This document shows, in pieces, positions 30,954-41,169 of a stretch of 64,000 nucleotides of DNA. Source of the DNA: Skeletonema tropicum (taxonomy: Eukaryota; Bacillariophyta; Thalassiosirophyceae; Thalassiosirales; Thalassiosiraceae); contig CM074131.1 in assembly GCA_037178625.1 (NCBI GenBank), positions 1,240,001 to 1,304,000 on the forward strand. Reading direction: 5' to 3'. A program made the position numbers and the translations under genes. Position 1 is the stretch's first letter. Each line of letters begins with the position of its first letter. A model generated the notes under the pieces. It saw only the letters and a list, made by a program, of their open reading frames with translations, made no database searches and had not been told where the DNA came from.

Positions 30954-32267
30954 ATGTGTGTCCCTCAAGAATCTTCCCCCAAGCTAGCCCAAACCGACCA
31001 ATGGGTCAAATCCTTCGACTTCGACGCCTTCACCGCCGACATGAAAAAACTCGGAGATGAACTCGAAAAGAACCAAGGCGACGCAGACGTACGTCACCTC
31101 AACAAAATGATCATGTGGAGTAACACGTGCGGTTTGGTTGGATTGCTCACCATGGGATTCGGCGTGAGCATCATCCCCGTTGTGGCCCTGTCGACCTTTA
31201 CCTTTACCAGGTGGACAATGATTGCTCACCACACTTGTCATGGTGGGTATGATAAATGCCACCCCAACAAGAATCGTTGGAACAGGTTCAAGTTCGCTGT
31301 GGGTGGGACCTGGAATCGCATGTGTGATTGGTTCGATTGGATGATGCCCGAGGCTTGGAATGTCGAACACAACAACCGTCATCACTATTGTTTGAGTGAG
31401 ATTGAGGATCCGGATCTTGTGGAGAACAATCTCGTCGATTTGAGGAACTTGCCTGTCCCCGTCTTCATCAAGTGGATGGCGTTGCCCCTCCTTGTCACTA
31501 CATGGAAGTGGTTTTATTATGCACCCAACACCTACAAGGAATTGAAGTTGGCCAAATGGAGAAAGCAGGGAAAGAAGATCCCCGATGATGTTATTCCCAG
31601 TGATGCTGTTACCGTACGAAGCTTGATCTTTGGTGGAACTCCCTTCTACTCCTTCAGCGAATTCTTCTCAGTCGTTATCGGACCCTACCTCCTTATCCAC
31701 TTCTTCCTTTTCCCATTGCCTCTTCTTGCTATTGGTGAATACATGGGTACCGGTCATGACATGTACATTTCTGCCGTCAAGAACTTGTTCCTTGCCGAGT
31801 TACTCACCAACTTCCACGGATTCGTTGCCATCGTGACCAATCACGCTGGTGACGACATGTATCGCTTCCGTGAGGGATGCAGACCTTACTCGGGATCCTT
31901 CTACCTTCGCCAAGTCCTTGCATCTGTCGACTTCTGGACTGGAAGTGACTTCAATGACTTCATGCATGGATACCTTAACTACCAGATTGAGCACCACATG
32001 TGGCCGAGTCTTTCGATGCTTTCTTACAAGAGATCACAACCTCTTGTGAAGGCTCTCTGCAAGAAGCATGGTGTCCCTTACGTCCAAGAGAACGTCTTCT
32101 GGAGGACAAAGAAGACCATTGATATCATGACTGGATCTGCCAGTATGAGATGGTTCCCCGAGGAGTATGAGAAGAAGTTCCTTGCGAGAGATGCCGTTTT
32201 GGAGTTAGAGAAGAAGAACAAGAAGACCACTCTTCTTTCCGACAAGGCCATGGAGGCTGTTGAGTAG
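30954..32267 (+). CDS. Front-end-type fatty-acid or sphingolipid desaturase without cytochrome b5 domain
   Basis: I chose ATG 30954 (MCVPQESSPK), giving 437 aa; the longer frame from 30885 adds a His-rich stretch that looks like 5' UTR. Three histidine boxes are clear: HHTCH at residues ~92-96, HNNRHH at ~139-144 and QIEHH at ~342. Gln in the third box is the mark of front-end (delta-4/5/6/8) and sphingolipid desaturases. These usually carry an N-terminal cytochrome b5 domain with HPGG; here it is missing, so an outside electron donor is needed. Several hydrophobic segments lie between the boxes. The substrate cannot be read from sequence. No plastid leader is visible, so ER location is likely. 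Confidence 0.85.
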   Translation: MCVPQESSPKLAQTDQWVKSFDFDAFTADMKKLGDELEKNQGDADVRHLNKMIMWSNTCGLVGLLTMGFGVSIIPVVALSTFTFTRWTMIAHHTCHGGYDKCHPNKNRWNRFKFAVGGTWNRMCDWFDWMMPEAWNVEHNNRHHYCLSEIEDPDLVENNLVDLRNLPVPVFIKWMALPLLVTTWKWFYYAPNTYKELKLAKWRKQGKKIPDDVIPSDAVTVRSLIFGGTPFYSFSEFFSVVIGPYLLIHFFLFPLPLLAIGEYMGTGHDMYISAVKNLFLAELLTNFHGFVAIVTNHAGDDMYRFREGCRPYSGSFYLRQVLASVDFWTGSDFNDFMHGYLNYQIEHHMWPSLSMLSYKRSQPLVKALCKKHGVPYVQENVFWRTKKTIDIMTGSASMRWFPEEYEKKFLARDAVLELEKKNKKTTLLSDKAMEAVE

Positions 32268-32588
32268 ACGATTCTCGTTCGACTATAACTGGTGCGATGT
32301 TGTACGCTTGCAAGCTGCCTGGATTTAAAGTAATGATTAGTTTTACCACCCAAATGAGATTGTTTCATATGTAGCTAGCTTGAAACTCGCAGATGCCGTT
32401 TTGGAGTTAGAGAAGAAGAATAAGAAGACCTCTCTTCTTTATGACAAGGCCATGGAAGCTGTTGAGTAAACGATTCTCGTTCGACTATAACTGGTGAGAT
32501 GCTGTACGCTTGCAAGCTGCCTGTGATTTAAAGTAATGATTAGTTTTACCACCCAAATGAAATTATTTCATATGTAGCTAGCTTGAAA
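32190..32588 (+). repeat. Tandem duplication of the desaturase 3' end (~197 bp, two copies)
   Basis: 32190-32386 (last ~26 codons, stop and 3' UTR) is repeated at 32392-32588, offset about 202 bp, with few differences. The second copy still reads DAVLELEKKNKKTSLLYDKAMEAVE and ends with TAA instead of TAG. It lies beyond the real stop and is not translated. Confidence 0.9.
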
Positions 32589-33534
32589 GTTTTCATAACC
32601 GAGTCCCTCAGGCTTCTTGTCTATTTGTCGAAAGAATAAGATCAGTGCCACAGACGATGCAAAGAACGCCCTACCTCCGCCGACAACCCACGCAATAGGA
32701 GCAATACTAATATACATTGACCGCAAACCTAACCATTGGCAACTTTCTGTCTTTCTCATAATGTTGTCAACCTTGGTATCGTTCTTAACTGGAAACATGA
32801 ATCCAGCGTGGGTCATGAGGCTGCATTACAGAATTGCAGATGAGTAAGGATTACGACAAGAAATAATTTAGCAAAAACATAACAGTATCTACTCACCGAA
32901 CTCCTTGAAGGAACTGATTTGCAGAAAAGAGCATAGTTGCAGAAATTGTTAGCAGTTGAACGATCAATAGTCGACGTTCCCACTTGTTCGATGCACTTCG
33001 TAGAATGTCCCATACTTTTCCAGTGATTAGGGTGAGCAGGCTTAAAACTGTAGAAGCCAGAAAGGACTGAGCAGTCATTGCATTTCTCAAAGTTTGTATA
33101 GCGTATAACCATCCATCTGAATCTCTATTATTGTTTCGATGGCGCATAATAATGTTGAGTATAATATATGTTGAGTATAATATGGTCGATGAGTGTGTGG
33201 AATGTGTAATAGACTAGCATTTTACTCACTTCACGTGTCTTGCCCATTGCTCCCTCGCATCAGCTTGATATTGCCTCCAAGTAACGCAGCTTCCGGTTTC
33301 TTGATTCTTTCTCTCTTCATTAGATAGTCTTATATGATACCCAGAGAGTAAAGCTATAGATGATGTAACCAAGGCTATATTTACTCCTGGTGAGACAGCT
33401 CGAGTTTCTGTGCATACTCTTCGTGATTGCTTGTCTCTGATTGTGCTGGTATAAGGATGATTCGACACAAACGCAGTTGCGGACGTAGAAACGAGCAGCA
33501 ATACGAGGATCTTCATCATCGGTTGGAGGAACAT
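32568..33534 (-). CDS. DUF599 family membrane protein, predicted plastid-targeted
   Basis: Three exons: 33534-33230, 33124-32897 and 32820-32568, with introns of 105 bp (GTGAGT donor) and 76 bp (GTGAGT donor, ATGCAG acceptor), both in frame; 261 aa. The signal peptide MMKILVLLLVSTSATAF ends at ATAFVS, an ASAFAP-like motif. The body has the DUF599 pattern: an R-x-x-W motif (AREQWARHVK), then AIQTLRNAMTAQSFLASTVL, a second hydrophobic block and a THAGF loop, with four membrane segments. Biochemical function of the family is unknown. The 3' end reaches into the duplicated desaturase 3' flank, so the two convergent genes overlap in their 3' UTRs. Confidence 0.75.
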
Positions 33535-33631
33535 CAGCGTATTGTAAGAGGTGGAAAGTGGAAAGGCTGGCAAAATAGAGCAATACTTTTATATGAAAGT
33601 GGAGGTTCGTTCAGGAAGGGTTCAGGAGCGG

Positions 33632-33836
33632 ATAGGCCACCAGATAGCGGGGAGCGGGCGTACCCACATGAGACGATGGTTTGAGGAGAGGCTTGGTAGG
33701 AGAAATTCGGGTATTTTTGGTCAATATAAGATGACAATAATTAATATTTTGGATATTTTTATCTCATTTATACCCGATTTTGCATGATGTGGGCCCAACT
33801 GGGCGCCGCCCGCAACAAGCTGCTCTCGTTGCCTAT
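33632..33836. mobile_element. Diverged relative of the hAT-like MITE
   Basis: TAGGC...GAGCGGGCGTACCCACA at the left and TGGGCGCCGCCCGCAAC...GCCTA at the right are imperfect inverted repeats. The interior words GGTTTGA-AGGAGGCTTG, AAATTCGGGTATTTTT and TGTGGGCCC follow the same order as in 11359-11895. No target duplication was found. Confidence 0.5.
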
Positions 33837-33979
33837 GTATTTCGAATTTGGATTGTAACAACCTGATACCTGATACTGATAACGAATAACGATGACCTAT
33901 AGGCAGTATCGTACTTCGTCGGTGATATCGTAGGCGGAATACAACTGTGCGGCCCAACAAACCCTTGGTCAATTAAAAT

Positions 33980-34352
33980 ATGAGCGCAATTTTTGACTTC
34001 TCAAGTCTATTGACGGTCATTCTTTTACTGATATGCACTTGTGCCTATCTCAGAGATATGAGACCGACAATTTTTGACGGTGGCCAGGTGAGACGCTTGC
34101 TAGCTTTGCTTTGTTGTCTTGGACAAGCCGCATATATTTTCATTGGCATGCATATTTACACGCAAATAATGTAAGTGCTCACAACTCAATTATCTCTACG
34201 CTATTCTGCAGATACCAAAGCCTGGTGAACGTCTGAAACGATCAGGGGTGACGGGGTTCTTCTGGAAAATGAGTAGGATAGGGGAAAGATTGAGCCCATA
34301 CGTTGGTGTTAGCTGTGCAATCATGGCTATTCATATCCTTTTCTTCAAATAG
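33980..34352 (+). CDS. Kish / TMEM167 small secretory-pathway membrane protein
   Basis: Exon 1 (33980-34087) reads [20 protein letters not shown] and continues [16 protein letters not shown]. Exon 2 (34212-34352) reads [20 protein letters not shown], then [20 protein letters not shown] and HILFFK. The 124-bp intron has a GTGAGA donor and a CTGCAG acceptor and joins in frame; 82 aa. Both the start ([22 protein letters not shown] in animals) and the end (ARIGERKSPYV) match Kish-A closely. Kish proteins sit in the early Golgi and help secretion. Reading through the intron gives a false 64-residue ORF. The protein has two membrane spans, one per exon. Confidence 0.93.
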
Positions 34353-34750
34353 AAAGATGCATGTGCATCACAATCTACATGGCGTCTTGATTAGGTTTTC
34401 GACAATAATCAAGAGGAAGTACAATAATTTTGATGAAAATAGTACAATAATTATCAACGGTCTATGGATGGGGGCGGAATAAGGAATGTGGCGCTTGCCT
34501 TTCAGTTCATAGGTTAGGGTTAGGTGTGTTTGCCATTATTGGGTCACCTTGATGCGGCAAACGTCAATTTATCCACAATGTTGTCAAGTATGGATGAACT
34601 AAAACATTTCAGTCATTGAAAATAACAACTCTAATTTACGTGTCGAGAGCCATATCATGAATTCTGATCAAGGCAAATCAATCTAATACTATGACCTACA
34701 TTCAGCGAATCATCAAGTTCATTTTTGCGTTTCATGGGAGTCTGCCTCAA
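34353..34750. other. Intergenic, no gene seen
   Basis: AT-rich 3' flanks of two convergent genes. No repeat or ORF recognised. Confidence 0.4.
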
Positions 34751-35758
34751 TCACCTTTTGCATTTTGTGTCGCCATGCGGTCTCTTCTCCTTATCTGGTA
34801 TTCTCCAAGTCGAACCATACACACGTTCTAGTACCTTTTCAGCATCATTGGGAATGCTGACTTGAAATGAATCCTGGTAAACTCCTCTACGTTGGGCTGG
34901 ACGAAAACTATCCATTGAGTGCTCACATCCTAATTGATCTTTTATCATGCTGTTCGATTTACTTCCATCACTAGAAGACAGCTCTTTTGCAATGAAAATA
35001 TCGGCATAAGGGTAAACGAGAGGATACCATTCGTAACTCGACGATGTCCATAACTTAGCTAGCTCCCCATTCATAAATTTGTCCGTGACGCATACTCGAT
35101 GATAATAGTTGTCAAAGAAGAACGCAATGCCATGATCGTACCACACTTTCTTATCTTCTGTTGACATGTTATACATTGCGGCAAGTGTACGTTCTGTAGC
35201 AATATAATCATTGTCGGACGTCCAGGGTATCAGTTTGTCATTCCGGACTAGGCCAAGTAACATGCCGTAGCTACTAAAGTATTCAAAGCCAAGATTGCAC
35301 ATGACAGCATCAAATGCAGCAGCCATGTCTCGCAGAATGTGCACGCAGCAAGGAGGTTTTGTTGGATCATTGTAAATTGTAGGTCCGAAGGTATCACAAT
35401 GTGTGTTGGTGGTGGAATTCCAATCGCATTTGAATTCTAGACAAGAATCGTATTTGGAGTTTTGCCGACCAGAAGATTCGTCTTCAATTGGATAATGGAC
35501 AGTAGAGGTTGAATAATGCGACACATCTCGTAGTGGACGACATTCCTGTTGTGAACCTTTTTGATACGGATGCTGCTTTGCCAACTTGGGGTTGTTGTTA
35601 TGTGCTTTGTGGTCCGAAGCAACCCCAAGTTGATCGTCGATATCGCGTAGGACGTAGAACCATAATACGAAGAGCGAAGCAAAGCCAGCATATTTCCATT
35701 TCTGCATCGTCATTTGATACTTGCGGCTGCTGCCCTTCCCTCCGCTGAATTGGGCCAT
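34751..35758 (-). CDS. LicD/fukutin-like type II membrane protein
   Basis: 335 aa. After about 25 residues a single membrane anchor (YAGFASLFVLWFYVL) gives type II topology. The luminal part includes CCVHILRDMAAAFDAVM, then LGFEYFSSYGMLLGLVRNDK followed by LIPWTSDNDYIA. This is the LicD/FKRP pattern (usually YGTLLGxxRxGxxIPWDDDxD), with the metal-binding Asp region read here as SDNDY. The family transfers phosphorylcholine, phosphoribitol or related groups onto glycans. The third Asp of the canonical triplet is changed, so activity needs testing. Golgi location is inferred. Several Cys in the luminal part suggest disulfides. Confidence 0.7.
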   Translation of the reverse strand: MAQFSGGKGSSRKYQMTMQKWKYAGFASLFVLWFYVLRDIDDQLGVASDHKAHNNNPKLAKQHPYQKGSQQECRPLRDVSHYSTSTVHYPIEDESSGRQNSKYDSCLEFKCDWNSTTNTHCDTFGPTIYNDPTKPPCCVHILRDMAAAFDAVMCNLGFEYFSSYGMLLGLVRNDKLIPWTSDNDYIATERTLAAMYNMSTEDKKVWYDHGIAFFFDNYYHRVCVTDKFMNGELAKLWTSSSYEWYPLVYPYADIFIAKELSSSDGSKSNSMIKDQLGCEHSMDSFRPAQRRGVYQDSFQVSIPNDAEKVLERVYGSTWRIPDKEKRPHGDTKCKR

Positions 35759-36229
35759 ACTTACTACTATTCATTCAAGGTGGGCATCACTCTGAACTCT
35801 GGACTCTGGAACAACCACCACCAACCAAACAATAAAGTAAGCTCTATGCTTTTGCGACTTCGACTTGAGTTGCTTTGGCGGGCTCATAGGGTACCGGCGA
35901 CCAGGGCACATAAGTAGGTAGGGCACATCGGCGACCGGCGACCGAGCGACAGAACAGATAGAGTGACTTTGTGAAGGCATATTTTCTACCCTCGGAGCCA
36001 AGAGACCTTCCCCCTCCATCCCTCGGGTGTCAAAATCTTAAATCTTGGCACCGATGACGAATGACGACATCGAAAATCATTTCACGATTCACGATGATGC
36101 CGCACTTTTCGCATTACATACTTATCTATCAGGGCTGCATGTTTGGCGTCATTTTCGGCGTTGCTAGAGTTGCTTTCATCTAAGGCGTTTGGCGTTGTGT
36201 TGTGTTGATGCATGCGTTGTGTCGCTGCA
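35759..36229. promoter_or_regulatory. Intergenic 5' region of the MYND gene with duplicated segment
   Basis: Contains GGCGACCGGCGACCGAGCGAC short repeats at about 35929-35949 and the ~145-bp segment 35965-36111, which is repeated upstream of ETF-alpha. Confidence 0.55.
35965..36111 (+). repeat. Direct repeat, copy 1 (upstream of MYND gene)
   Basis: Shares CATATTTTCTACCCTCGGAG, GAGACCTTCCCCCTCC, TCCCTCGGGTGTCAAAATCT and a degraded 3' part ending GATGCC..CACTTTTC with 38183-38320. Confidence 0.85.
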
Positions 36230-37890
36230 ATGGATGAAGAAAATAAGGCAGTAGGATGTTGTGCCGTCTGCGGCAAAAGCGGAAGTATCAAGATCTGCAC
36301 AAGATGTCGGGATGTGCATTATTGCTCCATCGAATGTCAGAAAATCCAATGGCCTAAGCACAAATTGACGTGCAAGCCCAGTAAGTTACTTTTTTTTCAT
36401 TTCTTCTTGCTATAGTGTACCTATGAAGTGCTGTTTCATAACTCACATTGCATGCATTACATTTCATATATTTAGACTACTGGCGTGAAACAATTGACGC
36501 AATAGACCGTAGTATTGAAGACGAGGCGCTAGCTCCACATGAAGTGAAAACGCTGAAGCTGAAGTTGAAATGTCTCGTAGGCTCCGTGAATAATCATGAG
36601 CCGTTGGATAAAAGCTTGCCTGATATTTTTTGTATGTTTGCCCTTGCAAACTTGTTTTCTGAAAGTAGGGGTGTGTTTGTTCAGACGAAAAATAGTGCAG
36701 AGCCCAAGTTCGGATATGTCAAGTCAAATGGATCAATCGATGGTATGGGTAGTGTCGATATGCATGCTATGGAACGTTTATGGCAAAAGAAACGGGCTCA
36801 AAAGTTTGAGGTTCAACTAGTTAATGACGATGGAAAGGACGGTGAAATTGTTTCGGTAGAGGCACATCAACTAAGGATGGTTCCCATTAGAGACGAGAGG
36901 CATTCGAAGTATTCAATGATGTCTGAGGACATACCGATCGGAGTTGATCCTGATGAATTTGTGTTCAATAACGACTCACTCCCTGAAGGGGTTTCCTGGC
37001 AGTACTTAGAAGGAGATGAGTGGATCAACTATCCATTTGGCTTGTCCTGTCGGATTGAGTCTCTGTATAGTTGCAATTCGCCGCACTATTTGTACACGCC
37101 TGGCAACCCGCACACGTCTGGCCAATATGTATACTCAGCTGTTATGGGGCAAGAAGTCGGTAATGCAAAGTGTGCCTTTTTTCACGACACTTCGACACGG
37201 CAAATCATCTTTGAGGTGTCGAACCGTGGAGTTTGGGTAAGGACAAATCACAACCAAACTGATAACTTTACTGAAAGGGACCTTTATACTGGTATGACAA
37301 GGAGGGTGAGAAGAGTAGGGGGGGAGCCTCGTGCTGGTGGCGAGAGTGAGTATGGAAGTATGGAACAAAGTAGGTCAATTTTCGAATCTGGTATGGTTGA
37401 TTGGACAGATTGTAGACAGAAATGCGGCTTATGTGGTAAGACCGATGGTCCTTTTACCGTGACTGATTGTTGTGGTGCTACTATTTGTGACACGGAAGAT
37501 CAGTATCAAATCAATTCTTATGAAAGAGAAGGCCAATGTGTCCGAAATCATCGCTTGCAAAGTATCTGTGGTTTTCATAACTCTGAGGGCCACGGTGGGG
37601 ACTGGATTACGTGTAAAGATTGCGAGGATTTCTTTCATCCCTACGACTATGCAGTTAAGGCCACATCTCAGGCTGTTGCGGGGACAGGAAGGAAATACAA
37701 CTTCGATGACAATGTGCGCTCTGACGTTCACCCCGCTGATGTTCCATTTCCAACATGTCATAAATGCGAAGCATTTGTTAACACAACTGAAGAGAGCATG
37801 CGCACCCTCTCCATGCGAAAGAGTTTCAGTGGTGGAAAAGCTACCTGCTCCGGGTGTGGTGGTAGTTTTGGCAAGGTTGTGATGTCTTGA
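36230..37890 (+). CDS. MYND zinc-finger protein with C-terminal Cys-rich domain
   Basis: Exon 1 (36230-36380; an in-frame ATG also occurs at 36212) carries a complete MYND finger at residues ~10-50: [18 protein letters not shown] and [13 protein letters not shown]. The intron is 36381-36475 (95 bp, GTAAGT donor, TTTAG acceptor), and exon 2 runs 36476-37890, joining as KPNYWRETID. Total about 520 aa. The last ~160 residues form a Cys/His-rich region with [34 protein letters not shown] and CSGCGG spacings, likely binding further zinc. MYND fingers bind proline-rich partners. Proteins with a MYND finger and a similar tail are frequent in algae; the specific role is unknown. Confidence 0.8.
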
Positions 37891-38404
37891 ATTTAGAACT
37901 CAAACAACGCATTTTCGCCTACCACTTCGACGTTTATCACATCATATGCATCATCTTAGACATCTTCGAGTTTATATTGAATAATACTTGAAGAACTCTA
38001 TAATCAAATGAACTTTGCAATCGTGGCTCGTGAGTTTAGCCTCAACATATAGGTCTCATTCTTTATTATCTACTTTGACAGCACCTGTGCTGTAGAAATG
38101 GCAGATACAACCCAAACTTTTTGCTTTTGTAGCTTATTTACTCTTCGTTGGACCAAGGGCGTTGGACTCGACTCGCGCTCAGAGACTTGTGAATGCATAT
38201 TTTCTACCCTCGGAGCCATGAGACCTTCCCCCTCCTTCCCTCGGGTGTCAAAATCTTTGGTGTCATTGACGAATCGAAAAATTCTTCACACGATATGATG
38301 CCATCACACTTTTCTCAGGGCAGTGTTCAGCGTTGGTTGACACTGAAGACTTAGCAATAAATAGACAATACTTCACCAGCCGCCAGCAGTAACTCAATAA
38401 CACC
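37891..38404. promoter_or_regulatory. 5' region of ETF-alpha
   Basis: Includes the second copy (38183-38320) of the segment also found upstream of the MYND gene. Nothing else recognised. Confidence 0.5.
38183..38320 (+). repeat. Direct repeat, copy 2 (upstream of ETF-alpha)
   Basis: Matches 35965-36111 in the same orientation and at a similar distance (~100 bp) from the downstream start codon. Confidence 0.85.
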
Positions 38405-39518
38405 ATGTTGTCTTCCATTCGTCCATTAATAGCTCGTCAATCATCAAGACCTGCTTCGGTATTGAACTCATTTCACAATCTAAAGCGATCCCAATCGACG
38501 CTAGTTGTCGCAGAACCATCCACCGACGATTCATTGGCTCCAGCAACTCTATCTGCTATTTCGGCCGCCACCAAGCTGCATTCGGGTCCAATATCCCTCC
38601 TCACATTCTCTTCCAGCACGGCTAGTGTCCCCTCGTCTGTATCATCAGTCATTCAAGCGAACAGCGCCTCTGGATCGAATTTACTTGCCGAGACGGTCAC
38701 GAATGCGGTAGTGGCAGCGAATGAGAAGCATGGATATAGTCATATCATTGCGCCGGGGACCAAGTTCGGAGCAAATTATTTGGGCAGAGCGGGTGCTCAA
38801 TTGGGAGTTAGTCCTATATCAGATGTAGTTGATGTACTTGCAGAAGGTGGGTTCTTATGAAAACTTATTGTTTATCTACGAATTCTAGAGTTGCGGTTGA
38901 GAAATCGATTTCGCTAACAAGTCAATGCAATTCTCTCTTCGGTTTGTAGACACATTTGTCCGCCCACTCTATGCAGGAAACGCCTTGGCCAAAGTCATCT
39001 CAAAGAGTTCTCCGCTCAAACTCATATCCATCCGACCAACAGCATTTGACAAGGCAGAAGCCGACAGTACTGTAGAAACGGAGTCACTTGACGTACCTGC
39101 AAATGAACTCACAGAATGGTTATTGGAATCAGTATCAAAATCAGAACGTCCAGATCTTGGTTCTGCACCTGTTGTTATCAGTGGAGGACGTGGTATGAAA
39201 AATGGCGAAAACTTTGCCCTCTTGGAGGCTTTGGCAGATAAATTAGGTGGAGCCGTGGGAGCATCGCGTGCTGCAGTTGATGCTGGCTTTGTTCCGAATG
39301 ATTTGCAGGTTGGACAAACAGGTAAAGTGGTTGCTCCAGATTTGTATATCGCGGTGGGCATTTCGGGAGCTATTCAACATTTGAGTGGAATGAAAGATTC
39401 AAAAACAATTGTTGCAATTAACAAAGATGGAGAGGCACCTATTTTCCAGGTTGCTGATTATGGTTTGGTTGCTGATTTGTTTGATGTTGTGCCAGAGTTG
39501 ACAGAAAAGCTTCCATAG
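38405..39518 (+). CDS. ETFA: Electron transfer flavoprotein alpha subunit, mitochondrial
   Basis: Exons 38405-38846 and 38950-39518 are joined across a 103-bp intron (TTGTAG acceptor) at ...[18 protein letters not shown], giving 336 aa, the normal size for ETF-alpha. The N-terminus [20 protein letters not shown] is a mitochondrial presequence. The FAD-binding C-terminal domain shows [51 protein letters not shown] and GAIQHLSGM with [13 protein letters not shown] accepts electrons from acyl-CoA and amino-acid dehydrogenases and passes them to ETF-ubiquinone oxidoreductase. The beta subunit is not in the window. Confidence 0.95.
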
Positions 39519-39589
39519 ATTTGTACAGTTTTTGATTTAGATATAGTTGCGTAGTGAAGTGAGTGACATGATTCTATGATACAAGTTCG

Positions 39590-40393
39590 TCACTTCCTTT
39601 CCTCCATGCTGTAAAAATACCTTCCAAGTGCAATAGCATCCAGTGTAACTGCAAAGTAGCAAGGCCCCGTAATACCTGATAGCGTTAAATCTCTGTAATT
39701 GTCTCCAAGCACGCCAGTTAGCAATCCTTCCACAGCAGCACTAGGCTGAATCATAGCTAATGGAGTGTAATCAGCAGCTTCTGGTATATAATCCCAAAAT
39801 CCCGCAGAAACAAATGGTAGTTCAGAAAGTGGACCTCCAAATGCAGTGATTGTTGCTGCGATCAGAGCAACAGGAGTACGATCTAATATAATCCACTGAC
39901 ATGCATCTGCCAGAGTCATCAGTTGTAATTTTATTCCTGCATCCATATTGAATACGGCGGCACCTATCTCAAAGGAATCATGTGTCTGTAAGACCTCCGA
40001 TAATTTGATTATTGCTGCTGTTGAACTCACTGCCAGAAAAGCTTTGTTTCCAAGTTCATTTGAATTGCTTCTGCCGTCGTTGTCTTCGTTGCCGCCAAGG
40101 TTGTTATCCAATCCCTCCTCATTTGGTAGAGGTAGAAACTCAATAATGCGTGGTAAAATATACCCCAGTACAATATAAGCAAATGCCAGCAACGGAGGGA
40201 CCACCCAGCTTGATGCCAACAGAGGATCGGCTGACGAAAATGGTGACGGCAAAGTTATCGGTGCTACATCATATTTCAAAAGACATTGGTTATGAAGGGA
40301 ATCCACAATTGGCCCGACGACGAAGCCCGTTGTACCAAGCCGTAAGGCAGTGTTAACCGGTGGTAGGAGTGGCTGTTTTGATAGCGTCTTCAT
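39590..40393 (-). CDS. INSIG-like membrane protein
   Basis: 267 aa, single exon, about five or six hydrophobic segments. Two places recall insulin-induced gene proteins: SSWVVPPLLAFAYIVLGYILPRI (INSIG: [21 protein letters not shown]) and ILDRTPVALIAATITAF (INSIG: FDRSRSGLGLGVGIAFL), with a final GPCYFAVTLDAIALGRYF near the INSIG CIFFAGGVTVGNIGR block. INSIG proteins hold sterol-sensing proteins and HMG-CoA reductase in the ER. The resemblance is judged by eye, so the family is likely rather than certain. Its start codon lies against a fragment of the satellite family (40394-40441), and it converges on ETF-alpha with 71 bp between stops. Confidence 0.5.
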   Translation of the reverse strand: MKTLSKQPLLPPVNTALRLGTTGFVVGPIVDSLHNQCLLKYDVAPITLPSPFSSADPLLASSWVVPPLLAFAYIVLGYILPRIIEFLPLPNEEGLDNNLGGNEDNDGRSNSNELGNKAFLAVSSTAAIIKLSEVLQTHDSFEIGAAVFNMDAGIKLQLMTLADACQWIILDRTPVALIAATITAFGGPLSELPFVSAGFWDYIPEAADYTPLAMIQPSAAVEGLLTGVLGDNYRDLTLSGITGPCYFAVTLDAIALGRYFYSMEERK

Positions 40394-41169
40394 AGTACGA
40401 TGTAGCTGATCTGAGAGGGCCAGGAGCGGAGCTGGCTCATTAATTCTATTAGCACTAATGATAAGATAAACATATGCAGAAAAAATTGGATATGCTCATC
40501 CACGCTATAAGTATCATTGGTTTTTGATAAAAGTTGATTTATTAATGATTTTAGCATACACCTATAGGCACAATCTCCTGCTTCCTGCTACTAGCTACTC
40601 TAGCTACTAGCTCCTGCTCCAGTCCTGCTCCTGCTATTATCACGTGATGTTGTTGCGACAGTGTTGCGACACTACCCGCAACGACGGAGAGAAGACTTAG
40701 TAGATGATTTAAAAGATGATCATAAATACTTATCGATGATGACGGAGATACTTATGGGCTGATGGCTGGTGCATGTACATAATATGTATATTGCCACATT
40801 CTCTATAGAGATTGTACTCCGCACTTGCCAGATACACAAGCAATATGATGCAATAGCAATAACCGTACGATAGGTAACCTGACAGAGACAGAGAAGCTGG
40901 CAGTGTGCAGTGTATCAACAGCTTGTTATCGCATAATAAGTATATCCTCGCAGCACAAAACAAAAAACGCGAAGAAAATTTGACTTCGTGATTCAAACTT
41001 TTGTTGGAAATCAGACTGTGCAAGCAATACAGAATACAACATTATGATAGCTCACAAACTGAACTAGAATTTATAGCTGTGATGAGATTGAGTTGAGTTG
41101 TTTCACATGTAGTTACCTAATTATTGAAGCTTCATTGCCTATGGTTACACAACCTGCTGGCAGGATTGT
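40394..41169. other. Intergenic with a satellite fragment and a CTCCTGC-rich patch
   Basis: 40394-40441 carries GATGTAGCTGATCTGAGAGG followed by a GGCTCATTAATTC part, a single truncated unit of the 185-bp satellite family. 40570-40645 is a low-complexity run of CTCCTGC/CTAGCTACT words. No gene seen. Confidence 0.55.
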
